The notes: generated by a model from the letters alone, not told the origin. DNA of 7,222 nucleotides from Candidatus Hermodarchaeota archaeon (GCA_016840185.1 JAEOSV010000207.1:1-7222); one strand, 5' to 3'; numbered from the stretch's first letter, positions 1 through 6,074 are shown. Program-made: numbers and translations.

Positions 1-2
1 TC

Positions 3-488
3 ACACAGGTGGATAATCATCATGCACAAGGTCTCTACACCAAGTATGGTTTCAAAGTGATAGGTCAGACTTGGCATTACTTCGTTCCCTTCAACACCTT
101 ACACCCAACAGGACAGTTTACTCTACATAATCTAAAAACCGAAGAACATCAAGCCATAGCAACACTCTTTCCACAAGGACTTCCGCTAGGTGCAATCCAG
201 CAATTCATAAAACGAAAGCACGACCTCTATACGCTCAAAAACAGCTCCAATCAAATTCTTGGGGCAACACGATTCACCCCAAGTTTTCCAGGATGTTTTC
301 CCTTCGAATTACTTGAACTAACAGCTTTCGATGACTATGTCTTAGCATTCCAATCATTATGTGATCCCCCTTCAGAATTACTTCGAATAACCTTCCATGA
401 GAATGAACAACTAGCTTCATTATGTGAAACGCGGGGTTATCGGCTTCATCACAAATTGTATAGAATGCAACTCATTTTGAAAAAATAA
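3..488 (+). CDS. GNAT-family N-acetyltransferase, 3' part, probably tandem-domain (5' end outside window)
   Basis: The reading frame is open to the left edge; the GTG at base 9 is an internal valine codon, because the conserved motif starts before it. Numbering from that codon, residues 3-15 show the GNAT motif-B pattern N-x-x-A-x-x-L-Y-x-K-Y-G-F, which in this family forms the end of the acetyl-CoA site and the following strand. The family moves an acetyl group from acetyl-CoA to an amine; the substrate here cannot be read. After about residue 38 a further ~120 residues follow. They end in LASLCETRGYRLHHKLYRM, which resembles a degenerate second copy of the same helix/strand motif, and they contain an ILGATRF strand. 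The gene therefore probably encodes a two-domain GNAT in which the second half has lost clear acetyl-CoA motifs (inference). It ends with TAA and converges on the 913-residue surface protein gene, with a terminator hairpin 8 bases after the stop. Confidence 0.8.
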   Translation, partial: TQVDNHHAQGLYTKYGFKVIGQTWHYFVPFNTLHPTGQFTLHNLKTEEHQAIATLFPQGLPLGAIQQFIKRKHDLYTLKNSSNQILGATRFTPSFPGCFPFELLELTAFDDYVLAFQSLCDPPSELLRITFHENEQLASLCETRGYRLHHKLYRMQLILKK

Positions 489-496
489 AGAAGGGG

Positions 497-516
497 ATGG
501 AGGCCTCTGCCTCCAT
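497..516. terminator. Bidirectional hairpin terminator between convergent genes
   Basis: A perfect 8-bp inverted repeat, ATGGAGGC at 497-504 and GCCTCCAT at 509-516, encloses the 4-base loop CTCT. It lies between the stop of the acetyltransferase (488) and the stop of the leftward surface-protein gene (523). Read leftward, the stem is followed by a T-rich tract (complement of about 476-495), a strong intrinsic-type signal for the minus-strand gene. Read rightward, only TTTC follows, so termination of the acetyltransferase is less certain. Archaeal termination depends mainly on the T tract, so the stem may also act to stabilise the RNA 3' end. Confidence 0.7.
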
Positions 517-522
517 TTCGGT

Positions 523-3264
523 TTACTTAGTAGTTCCCCGACGGCGAAGGACTAATAGAAGGATGATAATCACAACAATGATGATTATTACAATTAGGCC
601 AATCAACCACAGAAGTATTGGGGGAAGGAAAGGAATTACTGGGTTAGATATTGTGAATGTGTTGTCTGAGATATCTTCAGACATTACTTGACCATCTTCG
701 ACAGCAACTCGAATCCGATATTGATCACCATTATACACTGTTGCAGTGTTCCACTGAATACTAGTATTCGTCAAACCAGTAGCGATTGGAAGCCAACTAC
801 CACCATCATCAGGACTGACGAAAACTTCAACGAAGAGGTCATCAAAATCAAAGTCATCCATCGTCCATGAAATGGTGATTGTCCCATTCAGCGTTTCTCC
901 ACCATTCGGTGCGTCAACATGAACTATTGGAGCCCGGTTCGCCGTTAGCCAATCCATTGTATTCACTAAGAGACGGGCGTTATCGAGTTGATCAATACTC
1001 TTTGTTTTATTGTCACCCCAATGAGCCGCATTTACGAAATCATCCCAAATGTTCGTATCTCCGATTCCAGCAAAGCGGCCACGACCCGACTCTAACGCTC
1101 CTAGAATACAAACCCCTGCGGCACTTGATGCATTACCCCATTGCGAATTCGTATCACCGTCCATAAAGACTACTGAGGTAGCGCTGCCTGGGATTGACCA
1201 AAAGCCGGAACCTCCGAAATAGACGAGTCCACTAATCGCGTTGGTGATGGGATGTGCTGCGAAGTTATTACTATCAAGAAGTATTTGTCCGAAAGCACCT
1301 CCTCCAGTGTTGTCGTCTAAGTCGTATAACTCGTCCGTAACAGCGTATCGAAATCCGAACTCAAGTGCGACTGCACGGGTTTCGTAGCCAAAAAGGAACC
1401 AGTCATAGAGTGTGAGTAATCCGTGTCCTTCAACATCTACATACTGTTTCAGGGAATCCAGTTCGCTAGCATTATAGGTCCCAATCGAGTTTGCCAGAAC
1501 AAGTGCATCGCTTGTTGCCAAAAAACCCGGATCAAACCGCAACATTGCCTTGACACCGTAGCCGGCATTCCGAAGTGTTTGAGTCACCCCGTAATATCCA
1601 CCTGTCGAGAATCCTGCTTGACCGAGCCAGCGAATAACGTTGATGCCAAATAATGCATTGTTACTTTTCGCCAACAAGGGGTTGCTCGTGTCGTTATACC
1701 AATGAGACATGTCTGTCGTGACTACAACCCGCCCTTCGCCATATTCAAAAGCAACGGCTACTGGAAGATTCTGTCCCGAAGGACTTCCAGGAGGCGTGGT
1801 ATACCAGCCCGCTGTCCCATCATTATCCGTTCGAATCAACGGAATAGCATTAGCCGGAGTCTCATTGAGCGCTGTTGCATGAAGGAGTGTGACCTCATCA
1901 ACTCCATTCATCACTGGATGGTTTGCAAGATTATTGCCGCTGAATTTAGGCCAATAGTCATACGAATCGTAGTCGTTACTGTCATTGAGTACGCCAGCAT
2001 AGAAATCAACTCCAAAAGTTCGGGCTAATTGATAGCAAGCAGTCGTAAGGAATGAAGTAGATTCACCGATAATCAAGACGCTGCCACCATAGATTACATA
2101 ATCTTTGATGGCGTCTAGTTCGTTTGCGGTGTAATCGGTACTCGGTCTAACAAAGACAAGTACATCGTAGGAATTGATTGTCGAAGTACTCCAAGAGGTC
2201 ATGTTATTGACGCCAAAACCTGTTCCTTCAAGGATTTGAGCAAAATCACCATACCCAGAGCCGTCATCTTCATAGCCATAGATGTCATCGTTGTCACTGT
2301 CGATTACGTTCCAAGGTGTATGTGTCTCATCAAACAAGACATCTATCTGAACCGGATTTACTTGAATGGAATAGAAGGGCATATGGCTTTCATCAAAGAT
2401 AATTGTCTTTTCAGGAATGATAGGATGAGCAAGCCAATGGATGATGTTTCGCGCTAGAACCTCATTATCGCTGTCGAAATAGTTGAATGTACCATCGGAA
2501 TCCGCATCGGCTCTCGTCCAACAATCACCGTCACCCGAGACAACGATACGACCGAGACCAAGTTGGTATTCAAAAGCAACAAGTCCTGCGACACCACTTG
2601 CAACATTTCCACTGTTATCATAACGACTGAGGTCATCGGAATCAGTGATTAGGAGCGGAGTGCTTTCCATCGGATATCGAACTAAACCGTCACCATAATA
2701 GGTTTCAACTCGAGATACGCCTGCGGTAATTGGGTGGTCACCAAAATTCCCAGAACGATTCCAATAAAGCCAATAGTCCATACCAATGAAATCGTTGAGA
2801 TCTGAAAGGGGATCATTACTCAAAGTAACTTTAAAATATCCCGCAATATCGGAACCGATGTTCAATCGGTCACCGATGATGAACAGCCCACCTCCATGAG
2901 CTACAAACTCATGAAGGAATGCTAACTCACTTGGTGTATATGAGGAGCTGGGCGTTACAGTTACGAAGATGTCAGCTGACATGATGGTTGAAGGATTCCA
3001 AGTGGGCATTGCCTCAACGGTATAGCCTTGTGCGATCATATCGGTTGAGAAATTGTTGTATTGGGTTGCAATGTAATTGTTCCAGGAAGGTGAATGGGAT
3101 TCATCAAACACAATGTGTTGACCCTGCATCGGAACATAGTAATTATCTACTGCCTTCGTGTTATTGTAAAGGTTTAATGAGCCATTGTTGAAAAAGAAGG
3201 ATGAGCACATTAAACCTACAAGAACAACGATCAAGAATCGATTATTCTTAATCAAAGTAATCAC
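523..3264 (-). CDS. Large secreted membrane-anchored protein with three GATase-like (DUF4350/GIFT-like) repeats and an Ig-like domain
   Basis: The 913-residue product begins with a signal peptide or anchor (basic KNNR, then hydrophobic residues 10-26). Three related units follow. Unit 1 (about 49-279) opens with IVFDESHSP, unit 2 (about 307-548) with VLFDETHTP, and unit 3 (about 555-775) lacks this first strand. Shared landmarks are a P-S/T-x-x-Y-x-x-x-E-L segment leading to a GG-hydrophobic strand (GGGLFIIGD, GGSVLIIGE), HPI/V-x-x-(A/G)-V/I, a GxGR-V-V-V strand and a closing N-x-I-x-W-L helix. This pattern fits class I glutamine-amidotransferase-like folds of the DUF4350/GldG/IFT52-N type. 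No Cys-His-Glu triad is evident, so a binding or structural role is more likely than an enzyme. Asp-rich loops at 253-268 and 322-340 look like calcium sites. Residues 776-874 form an Ig/FN3-like module (PNGGET, then SPDDGGSW), followed by a helix at about 885-906 and an RRR tail, which orients it outside the cell. GTG is the first start after an upstream in-frame stop; its ribosome site is weak, and TTG at codon 4 is an alternative. Confidence 0.85.
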   Translation of the reverse strand: MITLIKNNRFLIVVLVGLMCSSFFFNNGSLNLYNNTKAVDNYYVPMQGQHIVFDESHSPSWNNYIATQYNNFSTDMIAQGYTVEAMPTWNPSTIMSADIFVTVTPSSSYTPSELAFLHEFVAHGGGLFIIGDRLNIGSDIAGYFKVTLSNDPLSDLNDFIGMDYWLYWNRSGNFGDHPITAGVSRVETYYGDGLVRYPMESTPLLITDSDDLSRYDNSGNVASGVAGLVAFEYQLGLGRIVVSGDGDCWTRADADSDGTFNYFDSDNEVLARNIIHWLAHPIIPEKTIIFDESHMPFYSIQVNPVQIDVLFDETHTPWNVIDSDNDDIYGYEDDGSGYGDFAQILEGTGFGVNNMTSWSTSTINSYDVLVFVRPSTDYTANELDAIKDYVIYGGSVLIIGESTSFLTTACYQLARTFGVDFYAGVLNDSNDYDSYDYWPKFSGNNLANHPVMNGVDEVTLLHATALNETPANAIPLIRTDNDGTAGWYTTPPGSPSGQNLPVAVAFEYGEGRVVVTTDMSHWYNDTSNPLLAKSNNALFGINVIRWLGQAGFSTGGYYGVTQTLRNAGYGVKAMLRFDPGFLATSDALVLANSIGTYNASELDSLKQYVDVEGHGLLTLYDWFLFGYETRAVALEFGFRYAVTDELYDLDDNTGGGAFGQILLDSNNFAAHPITNAISGLVYFGGSGFWSIPGSATSVVFMDGDTNSQWGNASSAAGVCILGALESGRGRFAGIGDTNIWDDFVNAAHWGDNKTKSIDQLDNARLLVNTMDWLTANRAPIVHVDAPNGGETLNGTITISWTMDDFDFDDLFVEVFVSPDDGGSWLPIATGLTNTSIQWNTATVYNGDQYRIRVAVEDGQVMSEDISDNTFTISNPVIPFLPPILLWLIGLIVIIIIVVIIILLLVLRRRGTTK

Positions 3265-3297
3265 ATTCCAGTGATTTGCATTTGTAACTCAAACCAG

Positions 3298-3304
3298 TAT
3301 TAAA
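3298..3304 (-). promoter_or_regulatory. Candidate TATA box for the 913-residue surface protein gene
   Basis: On the minus strand the sequence reads TTTAATA, centred about 37 bases upstream of the GTG start. Using the usual archaeal spacing of about 26 bases, transcription would start near 3275 and leave a very short leader. That agrees with the weak ribosome-binding site of this gene. The element is flanked by two direct copies of ACCAGT (plus strand 3293-3298 and 3311-3316). The call rests on position and AT content only. Confidence 0.35.
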
Positions 3305-3370
3305 TGATGTACCAGTTTTCAATCTGAGTCCCGCAGCAAATCAAACCTGAGCAATACAGGCTAATTAGAT

Positions 3371-3378
3371 TATTAAAA
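3371..3378 (+). promoter_or_regulatory. Candidate TATA box for the RuBisCO-like gene (distal)
   Basis: TATTAAAA lies about 110 bases upstream of the ATG at 3485 and is the most AT-rich TATA-like element in this divergent spacer. If used, transcription would begin near 3402 and give a leader of about 80 bases that includes all three inverted repeats at 3422-3480. A second TATA-like element, TAAAATA at 3428-3434, would start transcription near 3458 and give a leader of about 25 bases with only the last hairpin. Sequence alone does not decide between them. Confidence 0.35.
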
Positions 3379-3421
3379 GGTTATTTGCATCGATTGGAGG
3401 ATAATTCTATCTCGACGTTGA

Positions 3422-3480
3422 CAAGGCTAAAATAGTGCCTTGATACCCTTTTGTATCGAACTTTTCCTTAAGGTGGAAAA
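3422..3480 (+). promoter_or_regulatory. Three consecutive inverted repeats in the leader of the RuBisCO-like gene
   Basis: Repeat 1 is CAAGGC (3422-3427) with GCCTTG (3437-3442), a perfect 6-bp stem. Repeat 2 is GATAC (3442-3446) with GTATC (3453-3457), extended to seven pairs by T3441-G3458 and T3440-A3459. Repeat 3 is TTTTCC (3462-3467) with GGAAAA (3475-3480), and its loop and 3' arm contain the ribosome-binding sequence AGGTGG. Repeats 1 and 2 share bases 3440-3442, so their full stems cannot form together. The arrangement could be RNA structure controlling translation or palindromic protein-binding DNA; which one is inference. Confidence 0.45.
3471..3476 (+). promoter_or_regulatory. Ribosome-binding site fixing the start of the RuBisCO-like gene
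   Basis: AGGTGG sits 8 bases before the ATG at 3485 and matches the Shine-Dalgarno consensus. The frame can be extended upstream to a TTG at 3440, but that codon has no such site and would add 15 residues running through the inverted repeats. The ATG at 3485 is therefore the chosen start. Confidence 0.75.
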
Positions 3481-3484
3481 ACCA

Positions 3485-4810
3485 ATGGCACCTGAAGAAA
3501 AACTCCCTATTGAGAGCCAACCAAATGCATTACCCGATGAAATCGACCCTGAAAAATACGTTATCGCAACCTACTATTTTGGAGCTCCGATTGGTCTGCC
3601 AATTAAAGATATTTGCGAAATGGCTGCAGTTGAGCAGAGCACGGGAACCTGGGTACTTGTACCCGGCGAAACCCCTCAGATGCGGAAAAAATACGTAGCA
3701 AAAGTAATTGGAATCTATGAAGGTCCATATCCTGAATATAGTCAGCCAAAAGATGTCACGCATCGGCATTATGTTGTCCAAGTTGCATTTCCTTGGATTA
3801 ATTTTGGTCAGCAAATTCCCATGCTATTGTCTACAGTTGTAGGTAATATTAGTATGGGAGGACGGGTTAAGGTATTAGATCTTAGGTTTCCAAAAAGCTG
3901 GCTGAAGGGATTCCAAGGTCCAAAGTTTGGCACGAAGGGTGTTTTCAAAGTTTTAGGTGTGAAGAATCGTCCATTACTCAATAACATGATTAAACCTTGT
4001 ACCGGATACCCGCCTAAGGTTGGAGCTAAGTTACTGTATGAAGCGGCTCGGGGTGGAGCGGACATCATCAAAGATGATGAGCTCATTGCGGATCCCGTGT
4101 TCAATCGTATCACCGATCGCCTCCCCCTCTATATGGATGCCATTGATAAAGCCAATTCTGAGAAAGGGGAAAAAACCCTGTACACCATCAATATCACTGA
4201 CCGAATTCCACAACTCATGGAAAATGCTGAAGCTGCCCTTGAGCATGGTGCCAATGCCTTAATGATTAACTACCTGGCGGTTGGGTACAGTGCTGTAAGG
4301 CAAGTCACTGATGATCCCAGCATCAACGTGCCGGTTCTTGGGCACATGGATATTGCTGGAGCCATGAGTTACTCACCTATTAGTGGATTATCCACTCAGC
4401 TAGTTATTGGGAAACTGCCAAGGCTTGCCGGGGTGGATATTGAAGTCTTTCCTGCACCTTATGGGAAGGCTCCGTTACTCAAACAACGCTACATCGAAAT
4501 GGCCCGAGCCATGAATTACCCCCTTCACCACATCAAACCCACGATGCCCATGCCCAGTGGAGGCATCACACCCGGACATGTACCCATGGTGATGGAAGAT
4601 TTAGGCGCTGAAATCATGATTGGCACAGGAGGCGGAATACATGCCTTCCCAGCTGAACATGGTGGACCTTCAGCAGGCGCACGAGCCTTCCGCCAAGCGA
4701 TTGACGCTACAGTGAAAGGAATTTCCCTGAAAGATTATGCCGAAGATCATGCAGAATTGAAAGTTGCATTAGACAAATGGGGAACTGGAAAAACCGGGTT
4801 CGAAATGTGA
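3485..4810 (+). CDS. RuBisCO-like protein (form IV RuBisCO large-subunit homologue)
   Basis: The 441-residue product is co-linear with the RuBisCO large subunit. Features retained, with spinach numbering in brackets, are E50 (E60), STGTW with T55 and W56 (T65, W66), N121 in VVGN (N123), K170 in IKPCTG (K175), K196, D198 and E199 in KDDE (carbamylated K201, D203, E204), K328 in PYGK (loop 6 K334), S358-G-G (S379-G380-G381) and the GGG phosphate-binding turn at 382-384 (G403/G404). Features lost are K177 (now C172) and the H294, R295, H298 and H327 positions, where VLGHMDIAG and FPAP replace the usual HxHRAMH and HSG. These losses rule out normal CO2 fixation and indicate a form IV protein. Characterised family members catalyse enolase or isomerase steps on methylthio-pentulose phosphates in 5'-methylthioadenosine salvage, or other sugar-phosphate reactions. 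The exact subgroup and substrate cannot be assigned by eye. A Mg-dependent enolisation of a phosphorylated keto-sugar in the cytoplasm is the safest inference. The gene stands alone, with divergent and convergent neighbours and no salvage genes beside it. Confidence 0.92.
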   Translation: MAPEEKLPIESQPNALPDEIDPEKYVIATYYFGAPIGLPIKDICEMAAVEQSTGTWVLVPGETPQMRKKYVAKVIGIYEGPYPEYSQPKDVTHRHYVVQVAFPWINFGQQIPMLLSTVVGNISMGGRVKVLDLRFPKSWLKGFQGPKFGTKGVFKVLGVKNRPLLNNMIKPCTGYPPKVGAKLLYEAARGGADIIKDDELIADPVFNRITDRLPLYMDAIDKANSEKGEKTLYTINITDRIPQLMENAEAALEHGANALMINYLAVGYSAVRQVTDDPSINVPVLGHMDIAGAMSYSPISGLSTQLVIGKLPRLAGVDIEVFPAPYGKAPLLKQRYIEMARAMNYPLHHIKPTMPMPSGGITPGHVPMVMEDLGAEIMIGTGGGIHAFPAEHGGPSAGARAFRQAIDATVKGISLKDYAEDHAELKVALDKWGTGKTGFEM

Positions 4811-4822
4811 TCCTCTTGAGTG

Positions 4823-4848
4823 GAACTTACGTCGTCTTTCTTAAGTTC
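4823..4848. repeat. Inverted repeat just after the RuBisCO-like gene
   Basis: GAACTTA (4823-4829) pairs perfectly with TAAGTTC (4842-4848) across a 12-base loop, starting 12 bases after the TGA. The plus strand continues with an A-rich rather than T-rich run, so it is a poor intrinsic terminator rightward. It may protect the 3' end of the mRNA, or it may be chance. Confidence 0.4.
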
Positions 4849-4870
4849 TGGATATAAAAAAAGTAGGGAG

Positions 4871-4895
4871 AAAGGTATCTGAAAAAGATACCTTT
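4871..4895. terminator. Bidirectional hairpin terminator between the RuBisCO-like and 384-residue surface genes
   Basis: AAAGGTATC (4871-4879) and GATACCTTT (4887-4895) form a perfect 9-bp stem around a 7-base A-rich loop. Rightward it runs into TTTTACTTTC. Leftward it is followed, after about nine bases, by a run of seven Ts (complement of the A run near 4856-4862). It therefore suits both convergent genes. The right arm touches the first base of the minus-strand stop codon (4895-4897). Confidence 0.75.
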
Positions 4896-6049
4896 TACTT
4901 TCTGCGACGGCGTATAACAAAGATTGCTCCTATAGAGAGAAGTAGTCCAAGTGCGATGGCTTCAATTGGGAATCCAGGGATTCCTGGTGGGAGGGTTATG
5001 GGTGGTAATTCAATGTAGGTACTAACCACGTTACTCCATGGACCAACAAGTGTATTATTGTCGATGGCTCGCACGCGGAAATAGTAGGTGTCATTGGACA
5101 GGAAAGAGAAACTGTAAAACGTGTCAGTGGTCGTGTCGCTTTGGCCAATGATGTTGAAACTGGGGTCAGCACTGGTTTCGACGTAGTAGTAGTCGATGAT
5201 CCCATCAGAGTCGGTTGCAGCGGTCCAATTGAGAGGCACTTGAAAACCGATCACGGTAGCTCCTGGATTAGCAAGGACTGGAGCAGAGGGTGGTTGATAC
5301 AATCGGATGGCGTTCCCTATAATTTTGTCAGTTTCAGAGTGGCGATTAAAGCAGTCGAATCCCATCACGACTAAATGTCCAATCCCAATGGGCTTGTGAA
5401 CGAGAATCGGATCTCCGTCGATGCTGTCCGAAGCGACAACTGTGGTCTCTGTGGTGTTGAAACTCAAGGATCCATCAGGAGCTGAAAATGCTGTGACTCC
5501 ATCGACTAAAGGATTGGCAGGTTCATCGATGACAATTGAAGCGAAGACTCTGTCGTCCACATCAATGAAGGTGAAGTGTCCGGTTTCGTTAAGAATTCGG
5601 GCTGTGGCCCCACGATCAGTTGTTCCAAAGGAAAAATATGTCATTAGGAGAACGATACCACCATCAGCGAAGAAGGCGGTTAGGGGAGTCTGCCAGGCAG
5701 TGGCTACGTCAGTGATGTTTTCTGCGGTGATAGCCTCTTGTTCGAGAACAAGCAGAATATCATGGTTCGGGAGCTCAGCAGCAAGATCAGTGTAGGAGGT
5801 TAGGTTGGTTCGTGTGTAATCGGTGCCATGGGTAGCGTTGATTGCATCCCACACATTCACAACTTCACCAATGGGACTGTTATCAGCAAATTCCGTGTAG
5901 TACAGAATCCTCGGAGTAACCGTTGGTTGCGGTAATGCCGCAAGAATAGTTGTTGGAGTTGTGTGAAATCCTGTAAACCAAGTGGAGGCAAAGGGTAGCA
6001 GCAATGTACAGAGGGCAAAAAGGGGTACAATATTACGGTTAATTCGCAT
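4895..6049 (-). CDS. Surface protein: GATase-like domain, FN3 domain and C-terminal membrane anchor
   Basis: The 384-residue product starts with a signal peptide or anchor (MRINR, then hydrophobic residues 8-28). Residues 47-251 form one GATase-like unit related to those in the 913-residue protein at the left: an opening strand (ILYYTEFAD), GGIVLLMTY, NPLVDGV, GIGHLVVMGFDC and a closing IIGNAIRLY helix. No catalytic triad is apparent. Residues 253-346 look like a fibronectin type III domain (LNWTAATDSDG, DYYYVETSADPSF, TYYFRVRAIDNN, GPWSNVV). A Pro-rich linker (349-357) leads to IPGFPIEAI, a hydrophobic helix (about 362-379) and an RRRRK tail, so the body is extracellular. Five N-glycosylation sequons (N71, N82, N111, N154, N198) fit an archaeal surface protein. 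The frame extends 23 codons upstream, but the ATG at 6049 has a GAGGT ribosome site and the signal-peptide layout, so it is preferred. A ligand or adhesion role is inferred; no enzyme activity can be claimed. Confidence 0.85.
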   Translation of the reverse strand: MRINRNIVPLFALCTLLLPFASTWFTGFHTTPTTILAALPQPTVTPRILYYTEFADNSPIGEVVNVWDAINATHGTDYTRTNLTSYTDLAAELPNHDILLVLEQEAITAENITDVATAWQTPLTAFFADGGIVLLMTYFSFGTTDRGATARILNETGHFTFIDVDDRVFASIVIDEPANPLVDGVTAFSAPDGSLSFNTTETTVVASDSIDGDPILVHKPIGIGHLVVMGFDCFNRHSETDKIIGNAIRLYQPPSAPVLANPGATVIGFQVPLNWTAATDSDGIIDYYYVETSADPSFNIIGQSDTTTDTFYSFSFLSNDTYYFRVRAIDNNTLVGPWSNVVSTYIELPPITLPPGIPGFPIEAIALGLLLSIGAIFVIRRRRK

Positions 6050-6057
6050 TTTTTGTA

Positions 6058-6062
6058 ACCTC
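6058..6062 (-). promoter_or_regulatory. Ribosome-binding site fixing the start of the 384-residue surface protein
   Basis: On the minus strand GAGGT ends 8 bases before the ATG at 6049-6047. A longer reading in the same frame begins at 6118, but its first 23 residues would run through the palindrome at 6075-6094 and push the signal peptide inward. The downstream ATG is the better start. Confidence 0.7.
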
Positions 6063-6074
6063 GATATTACCAGC

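Noticed and set aside
1702..2028. Plus-strand open frames inside the 913-residue gene (also 497-691, 879-1166, 1423-1653, 2236-2457, 2988-3191)
   Set aside because: They are antisense to a well-supported coding frame, have no recognisable domains and low-complexity or Cys/His-scattered composition typical of shadow frames.
523..3264. The 913-residue protein as a true IFT52/ciliary homologue
   Set aside because: Only a broad fold-level resemblance in the GATase-like unit is visible, and the protein is secreted and membrane-anchored, unlike cytoplasmic IFT52.
3396..3400. GGAGG as the ribosome site of a leader peptide
   Set aside because: No ATG, GTG or TTG lies at suitable spacing, and the nearest TTG frame (3418) stops after five codons.
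3440..3484. Upstream TTG start adding 15 residues to the RuBisCO-like protein
   Set aside because: It has no ribosome site and runs through inverted repeats, whereas the ATG at 3485 has AGGTGG at good spacing and the added residues match nothing in the family.
3530..4246. Minus-strand open frames (3530-3814, 3808-4113, 4031-4246) and plus-strand alternative frames within the RuBisCO-like gene
   Set aside because: The RuBisCO-like frame is unambiguous by conserved motifs over its full length, so these are shadows.
3485..4810. Functional CO2-fixing RuBisCO (form III)
   Set aside because: K177, H294, R295, H298 and H327 equivalents are not preserved in the motif-based alignment, which is incompatible with ordinary carboxylation.
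3442..4892. Recurring GATACC/GGTATC words in the leader, the 4871-4895 terminator and the 6075-6094 palindrome as one regulatory motif
   Set aside because: The shared core is only 5-6 bases and the elements differ in position and arm structure; chance explains it.
5421..5795. 124-residue plus-strand frame antisense to the 384-residue surface gene
   Set aside because: Its Ser/Val/Arg-rich composition mirrors the opposite strand, and the minus-strand frame has signal peptide, domains and anchor.
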